DNA of 64,000 nt, taken from NCBI GenBank assembly GCA_001899635.1, contig MKVQ01000023.1, forward strand, positions 1 through 64,000. Direction: 5' to 3'. Below the pieces are notes generated by a model. That model worked only from the letters and a program-made list of their open reading frames with translations, did not search any database and had not been told where the DNA came from. The translations under genes and the position numbers were made by a program. Below, in pieces: positions 52,957 through 62,961 of the stretch (positions within the stretch are counted from its first letter, which is position 1; the number at the start of each line of letters is the position of its first letter). The stretch comes from Myxococcales bacterium 68-20 (GTDB taxonomy: Bacteria; Myxococcota_A; Polyangia; Polyangiales; Polyangiaceae).

Positions 52957-53275
52957 CTGGGCGAGCACGACCCCCGGTCGGCACGGCGTGCTCGTGTTCG
53001 TGCTCTTGCTCGCGCGCTCCGACGTCGATCGCCACGTCGATCGCCTTTCCGACGATGCGTGTGACGGCACGCACGCTCGCGTAGCTCGCGCGCGTCGACA
53101 GATCGTGGATCGTGCGGACGACGCTCGCAGGCGCCGACACGAGCGGGACCTGCTCGAGGACGTCGAACGGACGGCTCGCCACCGCGAGATGAACGCGCTC
53201 GATCGCGCTGGCGCCGTGAACCACCGCGTCGGTGGCGAGCGCCGCCAGTCCCTTCCATTGCTTCTTCGTATCCAC
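52925..53275 (-). CDS. Small protein coupled to alpha/beta hydrolase
   Basis: 116 aa. Helical, with GLAALATDAVVHGASAIERVHLAVASRPFDVLEQ and VVRTIHDLSTRASYASVRAVTRIVGKAIDVAIDV. Similar stretches form the N-terminal region of some bacterial triacylglycerol-lipase-like hydrolases (from memory), so this may be a split-off helper domain. A His/Glu patch (QEHEHEHAVP) follows. It starts 8 bp after the stop of the hydrolase gene (53284), same strand, hence one operon. The end overlaps the YkgJ gene antisense. Confidence 0.72.
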   Translation of the reverse strand: MDTKKQWKGLAALATDAVVHGASAIERVHLAVASRPFDVLEQVPLVSAPASVVRTIHDLSTRASYASVRAVTRIVGKAIDVAIDVGAREQEHEHEHAVPTGGRARPVSGSSTCEAR

Positions 53276-53283
53276 GGTTCCTC

Positions 53284-54117
53284 TCAGGCAGCCTCACACC
53301 ACGCGCGGAGCTGCTCGTAGACGTGAGGGTGATGCGCCAGGGTCATGTGCGCGACCCCCGGCAAGATCTTCACGTGATGCGGGAGCACGGCGTCCGGATC
53401 GGAGACGGCCCCGTTCGTCCCGCTTGCGAGCGGCACGAGCGCATCGCCGATGAGCCTGGCGACGTAGCGCGGCTCCACGAGCCCGGCGACGAAGTGATGG
53501 CGGATCGCCGGCAGCAGCGGAAACGGATGCGCCGGGTCGCCCAGATCCTTGATGCCGCCGCTGCGGACGTCGGCGAGCTCGGCGGCGAGCCCCGTGTACG
53601 GGTCGTCGATCCCACGGAGCAGCTCGACCAACCCGCGGCCGAGGCGCTCCCACGGCGATCCGAGGTGTGGCGTGCCGACGTAGAACGCGCGCGTGACGAG
53701 CGATAGCCAGCGCATCTTCGCGTCGGACGCGACGTGGGTCGCGCTCCGCACGACGAGGCCGCCCATACTGAAGCCGACGAGCAGGATCTCCCGAATCTCC
53801 GGGTGCTGCTCGACGAGCTGCTCGAGCAGTCGGGCAAGCTCCACCCCGCTCTCGGCGACGCGACGCCCGGTGTTGAAGCGAAGGTAGAGCGGCGAAACGA
53901 AGAGGTCGCGCTCGAGCAGCGCGCCGTAGTCGCTCCCGTCGGGGAACGACCACACGTCCTCGGTGCACATGAGGCCGTGTAGAAACACGACGACGCGCGG
54001 GCCGGGTACGCCCCGGGCCACGCTCATCTCGATCGCGAGCCCGTTGCCGGTGCCGTGAAGGTAGTCGCCGACGGCGCCGTTCAGGATTGCCAGGGCGGCG
54101 CCGAGCTTCGCTCCCAT
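53284..54117 (-). CDS. Alpha/beta hydrolase (lipase-like)
   Basis: 277 aa. Nucleophile elbow GFSMGG (Ser about 118), oxyanion strand VVVFLHGLMC, acid near IGDALVPLAS (about 226) and His in PGVAHMTLAHH (about 255). PGAP1-like/lipase group; no signal peptide, though residues 1-35 contain an amphipathic helix. Acts on ester bonds of unknown substrate. First gene of a two-gene operon with 52925-53275. An operator-like array lies just upstream (54130-54149), so expression may be repressed by a TetR-type protein (inference). Confidence 0.9.
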   Translation of the reverse strand: MGAKLGAALAILNGAVGDYLHGTGNGLAIEMSVARGVPGPRVVVFLHGLMCTEDVWSFPDGSDYGALLERDLFVSPLYLRFNTGRRVAESGVELARLLEQLVEQHPEIREILLVGFSMGGLVVRSATHVASDAKMRWLSLVTRAFYVGTPHLGSPWERLGRGLVELLRGIDDPYTGLAAELADVRSGGIKDLGDPAHPFPLLPAIRHHFVAGLVEPRYVARLIGDALVPLASGTNGAVSDPDAVLPHHVKILPGVAHMTLAHHPHVYEQLRAWCEAA

Positions 54118-54129
54118 GGCGCCACCATG

Positions 54130-54149
54130 ACTGTTACAGTCCTTACTGT
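54130..54149. promoter_or_regulatory. Triple half-site operator candidate
   Basis: ACTGT-T-ACAGT-CCTT-ACTGT: the half-site ACTGT appears three times in alternating orientation, giving two overlapping dyads (ACTGT-N1-ACAGT and ACAGT-N4-ACTGT). It lies 13 bases before the hydrolase start. On the minus strand TTGACA (54147-54152) could serve as a -35, so bound protein would block transcription. Confidence 0.5.
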
Positions 54150-54246
54150 CAAGGTCTGCCCGCCGATCTTCGGCGCGAGCCGAGGCTCATGTCTGCGGGC
54201 AGCAGCGACAGCCTCTGCGGACGGTTGGGGCGCCGCTCGTCGGGCC

Positions 54247-55604
<1,358 letters not shown>

Positions 55605-55608
<4 letters not shown>

Positions 55609-56354
55609 GTCTCCTCACGCTCCCGGTAGAACGCGCGAATGTGCTTCGTCATGAGCGTGCGGGCGCGTTCGCCGCGGCCGCCCTCGACCGCAGCGAGGAT
55701 CGCCTCGTGCTCGCGCGTGAGCCGTTTCACCGTGGCGACGGGATCGGGCTCTTGATGCAGCGCCTCGCCGAGGTGGCTCGAGACGGCGCTGCGAAGCACC
55801 CCCATGACGAGCGGAAACGCCGCGTTCCCGGACGCCAGGGCGAGGCTCCGGTGGAACAGGAGATCGGCGGAGCGGAACGCGTCCACGTCGAGCGCCTTCG
55901 CCGCCGAAACCTCCTTCATCGTCTCGACGGCCGCACGCGCCGTCTCGAGCGCCTCGTCCTCGACCAGGGCCGCGGCCTCGACGGATGCCCCTTCGATCAC
56001 GACCCGGAGCTCGACCAGATCGCCGAGCGGGACCTGCCCCAGTCGCACGGCGTTCTCCATTGCCTGCGCCGCCGCGAGGCTCAGCGTCTGGTGCGTGGAG
56101 ACGCGCGGCCGCCGCGTCGAGACGGTGTCGCCGCCGGACACGAGGCCCTGCGCCTGGAGGATGCGCAGCGCCTCGCGGATCGTCGAGCGCCCGACGCCGA
56201 GCTCTTCCGTCAGCTCCTTTTCGCTCGGGAGCTCCGTCCCGGCCGAGACGCGGCCCGACATGATCGCCTGCCGGAGCTGGCGCGACACGAGGACGCTGAG
56301 CGGTGCGCGGTCTTCGACGCGGAGCTCGAAGGGAGACGGCTTCTTCTCGGCCAC
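55605..56354 (-). CDS. FadR/LldR-type GntR regulator
   Basis: 249 aa. Winged HTH 20-85 (PLSVLVSRQLRQAIMSG, LPSEKELTEELGVGRSTIREALRILQAQGL) and FCD ligand-binding domain 95-235 (LVELRVVIEGASVEAAALV, DVDAFRSADLLFHRSLALASGN, HEAILAAVEGG). The subfamily is controlled by carboxylic acids and binds dyads of type TTGTC-N-GACAA. Such a site sits 24 bp before its own start (56378-56392). Co-translated with GlcD; likely a repressor of the operon relieved by a 2-hydroxy acid. Confidence 0.93.
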
Positions 56355-56377
56355 GCTCGGACCTTAGCAGCTTGACC

Positions 56378-56392
56378 GCTTGTCAGACAAGC
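56378..56392. promoter_or_regulatory. FadR-family operator dyad
   Basis: GCTTGTCAGACAAGC, a perfect 15-base palindrome, between the divergent GntR gene (start 56354) and the isochorismatase-fold gene (start 56464). Fits the FadR/LldR operator type, so both directions may be controlled together. Confidence 0.75.
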
Positions 56393-56463
56393 TGTCATAA
56401 CCAAGAGGTCAGCCCGAACGAGGGGCCACCTCGTCCTCTGTCGTCCGCACGAAGGAGCCAGCC

Positions 56464-57069
56464 ATGACGCTCGACCCGAAGACCACCGCGATCCTCCTCA
56501 TCGAGTACCAGAACGAGTTCACCACGAAGGGCGGCGTGCTCCACGACGCCGTCGCCGGCGTGATGGACGAGACGAAGATACTCGCCAACACGGTGAACGT
56601 CGTCGCCGCGGCCCGGAAGAAGGGCGTCACGATCATGCATGCGCCGATCACGTTCGCCGAAGGCTACGGCGAGCTCACGTCGCAGCCGTACGGCATCCTC
56701 AAAGGTGTCGTCGACGGCAAGGCGTTCATCCAGGGCTCGTGGGGCGCGAAGATCGTCGACGACCTCACGCCGGTGAAGGGCGACATCGTGATCGAAGGCA
56801 AGCGCGGGCTCGACACCTTCGCGAGCACGAACCTCGATTTCATCCTCCGGAGCAAAGGCATCAAGACGCTCATCCTCGGCGGCTTCCTGACCAACTGCTG
56901 CGTGGAGTCGACGATGCGAACCGCGTACGAGCACGGCTTCGACGTCATCACCCTGACCGACTGCGTCGCTGCGACGTCGTCGGAGGAACATCGGAATGCG
57001 ATCAAGTACGACTTCCCGATGTTCTCGAAGCCGATGCCCTCGACCGAGCTCATCAGCCACCTCGGTTGA
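56464..57069 (+). CDS. Isochorismatase-fold cysteine hydrolase
   Basis: 201 aa. Pattern of the cysteine-hydrolase family: first strand ILLIEYQNEF with Glu14 where Asp is usual, VIEGKRGLDTFASTNLDFIL with catalytic Lys (about 114), and FLTNCCVESTMRTAYEHGFDV with the nucleophile Cys (about 141). Members cleave isochorismate, nicotinamide or amides. Glu for Asp is seen in some subgroups, so activity need not be lost. ATG 56464 after GAAGGAG. Divergent from the GntR-GlcD operon and shares the dyad. Confidence 0.9.
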   Translation: MTLDPKTTAILLIEYQNEFTTKGGVLHDAVAGVMDETKILANTVNVVAAARKKGVTIMHAPITFAEGYGELTSQPYGILKGVVDGKAFIQGSWGAKIVDDLTPVKGDIVIEGKRGLDTFASTNLDFILRSKGIKTLILGGFLTNCCVESTMRTAYEHGFDVITLTDCVAATSSEEHRNAIKYDFPMFSKPMPSTELISHLG

Positions 57070-57137
57070 CTCCACGCAACCGGGATGCGAAGAGCGGCAT
57101 CGGTAGCGACGAGCTGACCTTCGATGCCCATCCCAGA

Positions 57138-57292
57138 TTGGGGCTGCGCCCCAACCACCTCAGCGGTTGCCCGAACCACCGGAGCGGACGCCCCGACCAC
57201 CTCGGCGAACGCGCCAACTACCGGTAGCGGTCGCTCCGACCACGCGCGGACGTCGGCCTTTGCCTTGCCTCACGGTTTGGGCTGCGCCCCAA
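57138..57292. repeat. 21-bp tandem repeats flanked by two hairpins
   Basis: Four to five degenerate 21-22-bp units (57149-57169, 57170-57190, 57191-57211, 57212-57233, 57234-57255) with pattern CCCC[GA]ACCACC..AGCGG. Hairpin TTGGGG-CTGCG-CCCCAA begins the array (57138-57154) and a similar TTGGG-N6-CCCAA follows it (57277-57292). Lies between 57069 and the transporter; open frames through it give a 7-residue Ala-Pro-Thr-Thr-type repeat. Confidence 0.85.
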
Positions 57293-57344
57293 CCCTCGAC
57301 GGCGTTGGCGCTGAACGCCCTCGCAGCGATGAAGCAGGTGCCGC

Positions 57345-58256
57345 GTGACGCCGACGGTGGCGACAGGCGGGGCGACCTCGGAGAACACGGGCGAGCGGCT
57401 GCGCATCGCCGGCGCGCTGTTCGCCGTATACGTGATCTGGGGATCCACCTACTACGCGATGCACGTCGCGCTCGCGTTCCTGCCGCCGTTCCTCATGGCG
57501 GGCTCTCGGTTCATCGCCGCGGGTGTGCTCCTCCTCGCTATGCTGCGCTGGCGCGGCGCGCCCCTTCCGACGGTAAAACAGTGGGCTGCCGCCGGCGTCG
57601 TCGGCGTGCTGCTCCTCGTCTGCGGAAACGGCTTCGTGGCGATGGCGCAACGGTCCGTCGACACGGGCGTGGCCGCGACCGTCGTTGCGACGATGCCGCT
57701 CTGGACAGCGGCGATCGGAGCCTTCTGGGGTGACAAGCCGACCGCCCGCGAGCTCGTCGGACTCGCCGCCGGCTTCGCGGGTGTCGCGGTGCTTCAACAC
57801 GGAGGCAGCCTCGCGTTCCATCGGCTCGACTCGCTCGTGCTCCTCCTCGCGCCGATCACCTGGGCGTTCGGCTCGCACCTGAGCCGCCGCCTCCCCGTCC
57901 CTCCCGGACCGATGGCGTCCGCCGCGCAGATGATCGTCGGCGGCGTGGTGATGATCCTCATCGCTGCGCTGCGTGGCGATCGGCCCATCGGCCCGCCCAC
58001 GTTCTCGAGCGTCGCGGCGCTCCTCTACCTCGTCTTCTTCGGATCGATCATCGCCTTCAGCGCGTACGGCTATCTCCTCCGCACGACCCGGCCGGCGATC
58101 GCGACGAGCTACGCGTACGTCAACCCGCTCGTCGCTCTTGCGCTCGGCGCCCTGCTCGCCGGCGAGCCCTTCACCGGAACGAAGCTCGTCGCCTGCCTCC
58201 TGACGATCGCCGGCGTGCTGGTCGTGAGCGCGCCGCGCCTCCGTCCTCGGACGTGA
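57345..58256 (+). CDS. EamA/DMT-family transporter (YedA-like)
   Basis: 303 aa, about 10 TM in two EamA repeats (AGALFAVYVIWGSTYYAMHVALAFLPPFLMAGSRFIAAG; PITWAFGSHLSRRLPVPPGPMASAAQMIVGG; SYAYVNPLVALALGALLAGE). Drug/metabolite exporter superfamily, probably for amino acids or metabolites. GTG start at 57345, before the first TM. Stands alone after the 21-bp repeat array; same strand as the isochorismatase gene, 275 bp away, so linkage is uncertain. Confidence 0.92.
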   Translation: MTPTVATGGATSENTGERLRIAGALFAVYVIWGSTYYAMHVALAFLPPFLMAGSRFIAAGVLLLAMLRWRGAPLPTVKQWAAAGVVGVLLLVCGNGFVAMAQRSVDTGVAATVVATMPLWTAAIGAFWGDKPTARELVGLAAGFAGVAVLQHGGSLAFHRLDSLVLLLAPITWAFGSHLSRRLPVPPGPMASAAQMIVGGVVMILIAALRGDRPIGPPTFSSVAALLYLVFFGSIIAFSAYGYLLRTTRPAIATSYAYVNPLVALALGALLAGEPFTGTKLVACLLTIAGVLVVSAPRLRPRT

Positions 58257-58487
58257 CCGAAACCGAGCTCGACCTCGGCACGCAGAACACGAGACCGACG
58301 GAAGAGGCGGACGCTCGAGCAGCGTGAGCGCGCATGGCCGCGAGCGTGACAGGCTTGCGTGCGCTACGCGATCCGCGACACCCACCCACCGTCACGTGCC
58401 GATACGAGGCGCGCCGGCGGAACGCGACGCGTGGGCCCGGGGGGTGCAGCGGCGAGGGGCACCGCGCGGGCGGGGAGAAGGGTGTCC

Positions 58488-60059
58488 ATGAGCTCGTCGA
58501 AGCAACTCGGTCCGTCCAAGGGCGACCCCGGCGTTCGGTCGACCGGCGCACTCGTGCTCGACTCCGAGGAGCGCCGACGTCGCGCCGAGGTCAACCTCGT
58601 CGGCCTGCTCGACGCTACGCCCGACGGCATCCTCATCCATCGCGAGCTCCGGTACGTCTACGCCAACCGCGCCGCCCTCGAGCTCGTCGGCCACAAGCGG
58701 GAGGACGTGATCGGGCGCTCGCCGTTCGAGCTCGTACCGCCGCGGTTCCGGATGCTCCTCGCGGAGCGCATCATGGAGGCCTACACGACGCGCGCTCGCA
58801 TGCCGGAGGTCGAGGAGCGCCTCCTCCACGCGAGCGGCGCCGAGGTGCCCGTCGAGGTCGTGACGATCCCGTTCATCTTCGAGGGCGAAGTCTCGACGCT
58901 CGTCCACATCCGGGACATCACCGCACGCCGCGAGCTCGAGATCCGGCTGCGTGCCTCGGACCGGCTCGCGAGCGCAGGTCTCGTCGCCGCGGGAGTCGCC
59001 CACGAGATCAAGAACCCGCTCACCTATGCCCTCTCGAACCTGACGCTCTTCGAGCAACGCTTCGCCAGCGAGTGCGGAGGCGCGAGCGCCGAGCTGCGTC
59101 AACTCCTCGCCACCGTCCGCGCGGGCATCGCTCACGCGGCGGATGTCGCCCGTGACGCGAAGGTGTTCTCGAGCACGCACCGCGGCAGACCGACGGTGCT
59201 GGACATCAACGACGTGCTCCACTCGACGCTCGCCTTCCTCGGGCCCGAGCTCCGGAGCCGTGCGAACGTGATCGAGCGATACGGCGCCGTCCCCAAGGTG
59301 CTCGGCAACGAGTCGCGACTGGCGCAGGTGTTCCTGAACCTGCTCACCAACGCGGTGCAGTCGCTCACCGACACGCAGCGACCGAACGACGTCGTCATCA
59401 CCACCTGGGCGAAGCGGGAGTCGGTCGTCGTCGTGGAGGTGCAGGACAGCGGGATGGGCATTCCGTCGGAGCTCCAGAGCGCGATCTTCGAGCCGCTCTT
59501 CACGACGAAGCCGGAGGGCTCCGGCCTCGGGCTCGCGCTCTGCAAGGAGCTGATCGCAAGCGAGGGCGGCGAGCTGTCGGTCGAGAGCATCCCCGGCTCC
59601 GGCACCAGATTCACGGTCGCGCTCCGAGCCGCGCCGCGGGAGGAGGTCGAGGCGGCGCGATCACCCCGAGCGCGCTCCGCAGGCAAGCGCATCCTCGTCA
59701 TCGACGACGAGCCGCGCCTCGCTGCGACGCTGAAGATGGTGCTCGCCAACCATCACACGACGATCGCGAGGAGCGGTCACGAGGCGCTTGCGCGCCTGCA
59801 CGCGGGCGAATCCTACGACCTCGTCATCTGCGACCTCCTGATGGAGAACGTCGACGGGATCGATCTGCATCGGCGCATTCGCCTGGAGTGGCCGGACCTG
59901 CTGCCCCGCATGATCTTCCTCACGGGCGACGCATTCATCTCCCGCACCCAGGAGTTCCTCGCGTCGATCCCGAACCGCCATCTCCAGAAGCCGTTCGCTC
60001 CGGAGGAGCTGCTCGACGTCGTCGACGAGGTGCTCGAGACGGTCGCGCCGAACACGTGA
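58488..60059 (+). CDS. PAS histidine kinase-receiver hybrid
   Basis: 523 aa. PAS domain 30-150 (VGLLDATPDGILIHRELRYVYANRAALELVG, VEVVTIPFIFEGEVSTLVHIRDIT), HisKA with His172 (AHEIKNPLTYALSNL), HATPase (NLLTNAVQSL, DSGMGIP, GSGLGLALCKEL), and C-terminal receiver 400-523 (VIDDEPR, Asp448 in VICDLLMENVDG, Lys in LQKPFAPEELLDVVDEV). No TM: senses a cytoplasmic cue. ATG 58488 after GGGGAGAAGGG. May donate phosphate to single receivers such as 6665-7081 or 27287 (inference). Confidence 0.94.
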   Translation: MSSSKQLGPSKGDPGVRSTGALVLDSEERRRRAEVNLVGLLDATPDGILIHRELRYVYANRAALELVGHKREDVIGRSPFELVPPRFRMLLAERIMEAYTTRARMPEVEERLLHASGAEVPVEVVTIPFIFEGEVSTLVHIRDITARRELEIRLRASDRLASAGLVAAGVAHEIKNPLTYALSNLTLFEQRFASECGGASAELRQLLATVRAGIAHAADVARDAKVFSSTHRGRPTVLDINDVLHSTLAFLGPELRSRANVIERYGAVPKVLGNESRLAQVFLNLLTNAVQSLTDTQRPNDVVITTWAKRESVVVVEVQDSGMGIPSELQSAIFEPLFTTKPEGSGLGLALCKELIASEGGELSVESIPGSGTRFTVALRAAPREEVEAARSPRARSAGKRILVIDDEPRLAATLKMVLANHHTTIARSGHEALARLHAGESYDLVICDLLMENVDGIDLHRRIRLEWPDLLPRMIFLTGDAFISRTQEFLASIPNRHLQKPFAPEELLDVVDEVLETVAPNT

Positions 60060-60158
60060 CGCGCGCGCGCGCCGCTCATCCGTCGACTCGGGCGAACACG
60101 CTCGGCGGCGGGCTCGAGTGGACCGTCGCGAACCGGTGGCGCGTCCATGGCGCGCCGT

Positions 60159-60671
60159 TCACGTGTGGTGGTGGAGGGCCGCCTGCTCGGCCAGCGACGG
60201 CCGCTCGTGGAGACGCTCGGCGAACGACTGGTACTCGCCTCCCGGCTCCCGCACCGTCAGCACCGGACAGGGGGCGTTGCGCACGACCCCTTCCGCGACG
60301 CTGCCGAGCAGCATGTGAAGTCGACCGACACGTCCGTGCGTTCCCATGACGATGAGCTCGTAGCCCCCTTCGCTCGCGATCTCGATGATCCGTCGAAGGG
60401 GATCGCCGGGCACCGTTCGCCGCGTCACCCGCTCGCCGAGCCGCGCCTCGGCTCCTGCAAGCGCACAGTCCATCTCGCGTCGGATCTCCTCACGAGCGCT
60501 CGGTGCAAGCTCGGTCATCGACCCCGTCTCGAACTCGTCGGGAGCCTCGACGTGGAGGACGTCGACCCTCGTCGAAGTGCTCTCCGCCGCGAGCGCGACC
60601 GCATGTTCGAGCGCCGCCCTCGAGGGTGGGGAGCCGTCGATCGGGACGAGGATGGTTCGAATGGAGGCCAT
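60159..60671 (-). CDS. UspA universal stress protein
   Basis: 170 aa. Usp fold with TILVPIDGSPPSRAALEHAVALA, VDVLHVEAPDE and ATP motif GTHGRVGRLHMLLGSVAEGVV followed by NAPCPVLTV (G-x2-G-x9-G-S type, ATP-binding class). C-terminal 25 residues extend the family end (AERLHERPSLAEQAALHHHT), including a His-rich tip. Cytoplasmic, stress survival. Convergent with the hybrid kinase; divergent from pyrophosphatase (139 bp). Confidence 0.94.
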   Translation of the reverse strand: MASIRTILVPIDGSPPSRAALEHAVALAAESTSTRVDVLHVEAPDEFETGSMTELAPSAREEIRREMDCALAGAEARLGERVTRRTVPGDPLRRIIEIASEGGYELIVMGTHGRVGRLHMLLGSVAEGVVRNAPCPVLTVREPGGEYQSFAERLHERPSLAEQAALHHHT

Positions 60672-60810
60672 GCGCCCCGCGGGTGCAATCGACGTACCCG
60701 AGCGCTCCTCGCGCTGAGTCTCGCCCCGGGTCGAGCTCGCCGGCCACCAGCACGCTCACGGGGGAGCTCACGGATGCGCACGCGCGATGCATCGACCGTG
60801 GCGGTGCTCC

Positions 60811-62958
60811 ATGACGGCGGCCTCTGCATGGATCGGCTTCGTCCTGGCAGCAGGAGCGATGGCGCTCGCCGCGACGGTCGCCTTTGCGCGCGAGGTCCTC
60901 CGAGCCGGCGCCGGTACGGAGAAGATGGCCTCCGTCGCCGATGCGGTCCGGGAAGGAGCGGACGCGTTCCAGAGGCGCCAGTACCGAACCGTCGGCCTCT
61001 ACGCGATCGTCGCCGCCGTCGCCGTGTTCGTCGTCCATCGCGCGAGCGCGGGCAGCGACTCCGCATGGCGCGCGGCGATCGCCTTCGTCGTCGGCGCCGC
61101 GTGCTCGGCCGCAGCGGGATGGTGGGGGATGTTCGTCTCGCTCCGTGCGAACGTGCGCGTCGCGAACGCCGCGAGGGACAGCGTCGCCGCGGCTCTCCGG
61201 CTCGCTCTCCGCGGCGGCGCTGCTGCAGGCCTTCCCGTCGTCGCGGGCTCGCTCCTCGGCGTCCTCGGCCTGTTCTTGCTGTTCGGCGGGACGGAGGCTC
61301 CGACCGCGGTGCCCCATCACGTCGTCGGCTTCGCGTTCGGTGCGAGCTTCGTCGCCCTCTTCGCTCAGCTCGGAGGCGGCATCTACACGAAGGCCGCGGA
61401 CATCGGCGCCGACCTCGTCGGGAAGGTCGAGGTCGGGATCCCCGAGGACGATCCGCGCAACCCGGCGATCATCGCCGACCTGGTCGGCGACAACGTGGGC
61501 GATTGCGCCGGGCGCGGGGCGGACATCTTCGAGTCGGCGGCGGCCGAGAACATCGGCGCGATGATCCTCGGCGTCGCTCTGTTCCCACTCTTCGGCATCG
61601 CCGGGATCCTCTTCCCGCTCGTGACGGGCGCGGTCGGGCTCCTGGCATCGATCGTCGGCGTCCTCGTCGTGAGAACGAAGAGCGAGGCCGAGGACCCGAT
61701 GGCGGCGATGACGCGCGGTCAACTCGTCACGCTGCTGCTCGCGACCGCCGGCATGTGGGCAGCGGTCCGTCACCTCCTCCACGCCAACGTTTGGCTCTTC
61801 GCGGCAGGCGCGATCGGCCTCGCGGCGAGCTTCGCCACCGCCGTGATCGCGCGCTACTACACGGGCACGAGCCATGGGCCGGTCCGCTGGATCGCGAAGA
61901 GCTCGGTCACCGGGCCGTCGACGAACGTGATCGCCGGCCTGTCCGTCGCGCTCGAGTCACCGGCCTTGCCCGTCGTGACCATCTGCGTGGCGCTCTTCGG
62001 CGCGTACGCGTGCGGCGTGCACGGGCTGCCGGGAGTCGCCGGCGCTGGCCTCTACGGCACCGCGATCGCGACCGCGGGCATGCTCGCGAGCGTCGCCTAC
62101 GTCCTCTCGATGGACATGTACGGTCCCATCACCGACAACGCCGGTGGGATCGTCGAGATGTCCGGCGAGGACGAAGCCGTCCGCGCGCGCACCGACCGCC
62201 TCGATGCCGCGGGGAACACGACCAAGGCGACGACGAAGGGCTATGCCATGGGCTCGGCGGCGCTCGCGGCGTTCCTTCTCTTCTCCGCGTACCTCGAGCA
62301 GATCACGGACCTCGCGCGCGCGAAGCTCGAACGGCTCTCCGCACCGCAATGGGAGTCGTTCCGCTTCGACCACGTCGACCTCGCCAAGGTGCCGGTATTC
62401 ACCGCGGCCCTCATCGGCGGCGCGATCGTCTTCCTCTTCGCCGGTCTCGCGATCCGCGCCGTGGTGCGCGATGCGCATGCCGTGATCGAGGAGGTCCGGC
62501 GGCAGTTCCACGAGGACCCGGGGATCATGGCTCGCACCTCGAAGCCCGACTACGGGCGCTGCGTCGACATCGTCACCCGCGGCGCGCTCCACGGAATGAT
62601 CGCCCCCGGGCTCGTCGCGGTCGCGGGCCCGGTTGGGGCGGGCCTGCTCTTCAAGCTCGCAGCGACGGCGGACGATCCGCTGCTCGGCGCCGAGGCCGTC
62701 GCTGCTGCGCTGATGAGCGGGACGATCGCGGGCGTGCTCCTCGCGTCGGGGATGAACACCGGCGGCGCAGCCTGGGACAACGCGAAGAAGCTGATCGAGA
62801 CCGGCGCCCTCGGCGGCCCCGGCTCCGCGGTGCACAAGGCCGCCGTCGTCGGGGACGCGGTCGGCGATCCGCTCAAGGACACCGCCGGTCCCTCGCTCCA
62901 CATCCTCATCAAGCTGCTCGGCACGATCGCGCTCGTGACCGCGCCGCTGTTCGTGTGA
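60811..62958 (+). CDS. hppA: Membrane-bound H+-translocating pyrophosphatase (K+-independent)
   Basis: 715 aa from ATG 60811 (an ATG at 60787 in frame would add 8 residues). About 16 TM. PPi-binding motifs: KAADIGADLVGKVE, PEDDPRNPAIIADLVGD and NVGDCAG, MDMYGPITDNAGGI, and KAAVVGDAVGDPLKDTAGPS. The K+ specificity site reads GNTTKATTKG: Lys at the position that is Ala in K+-dependent forms, and Thr three residues later, the K+-independent signature. K+-independent enzymes pump H+. Couples cytoplasmic PPi hydrolysis to membrane energisation. Confidence 0.95.
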   Translation: MTAASAWIGFVLAAGAMALAATVAFAREVLRAGAGTEKMASVADAVREGADAFQRRQYRTVGLYAIVAAVAVFVVHRASAGSDSAWRAAIAFVVGAACSAAAGWWGMFVSLRANVRVANAARDSVAAALRLALRGGAAAGLPVVAGSLLGVLGLFLLFGGTEAPTAVPHHVVGFAFGASFVALFAQLGGGIYTKAADIGADLVGKVEVGIPEDDPRNPAIIADLVGDNVGDCAGRGADIFESAAAENIGAMILGVALFPLFGIAGILFPLVTGAVGLLASIVGVLVVRTKSEAEDPMAAMTRGQLVTLLLATAGMWAAVRHLLHANVWLFAAGAIGLAASFATAVIARYYTGTSHGPVRWIAKSSVTGPSTNVIAGLSVALESPALPVVTICVALFGAYACGVHGLPGVAGAGLYGTAIATAGMLASVAYVLSMDMYGPITDNAGGIVEMSGEDEAVRARTDRLDAAGNTTKATTKGYAMGSAALAAFLLFSAYLEQITDLARAKLERLSAPQWESFRFDHVDLAKVPVFTAALIGGAIVFLFAGLAIRAVVRDAHAVIEEVRRQFHEDPGIMARTSKPDYGRCVDIVTRGALHGMIAPGLVAVAGPVGAGLLFKLAATADDPLLGAEAVAAALMSGTIAGVLLASGMNTGGAAWDNAKKLIETGALGGPGSAVHKAAVVGDAVGDPLKDTAGPSLHILIKLLGTIALVTAPLFV

Positions 62959-62961
62959 CGA

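Noticed and set aside
57149-57255. CRISPR-like array or repeat-protein gene
   Set aside because: Contiguous degenerate 21-mers without spacers; the open frame has no start with ribosome binding site.
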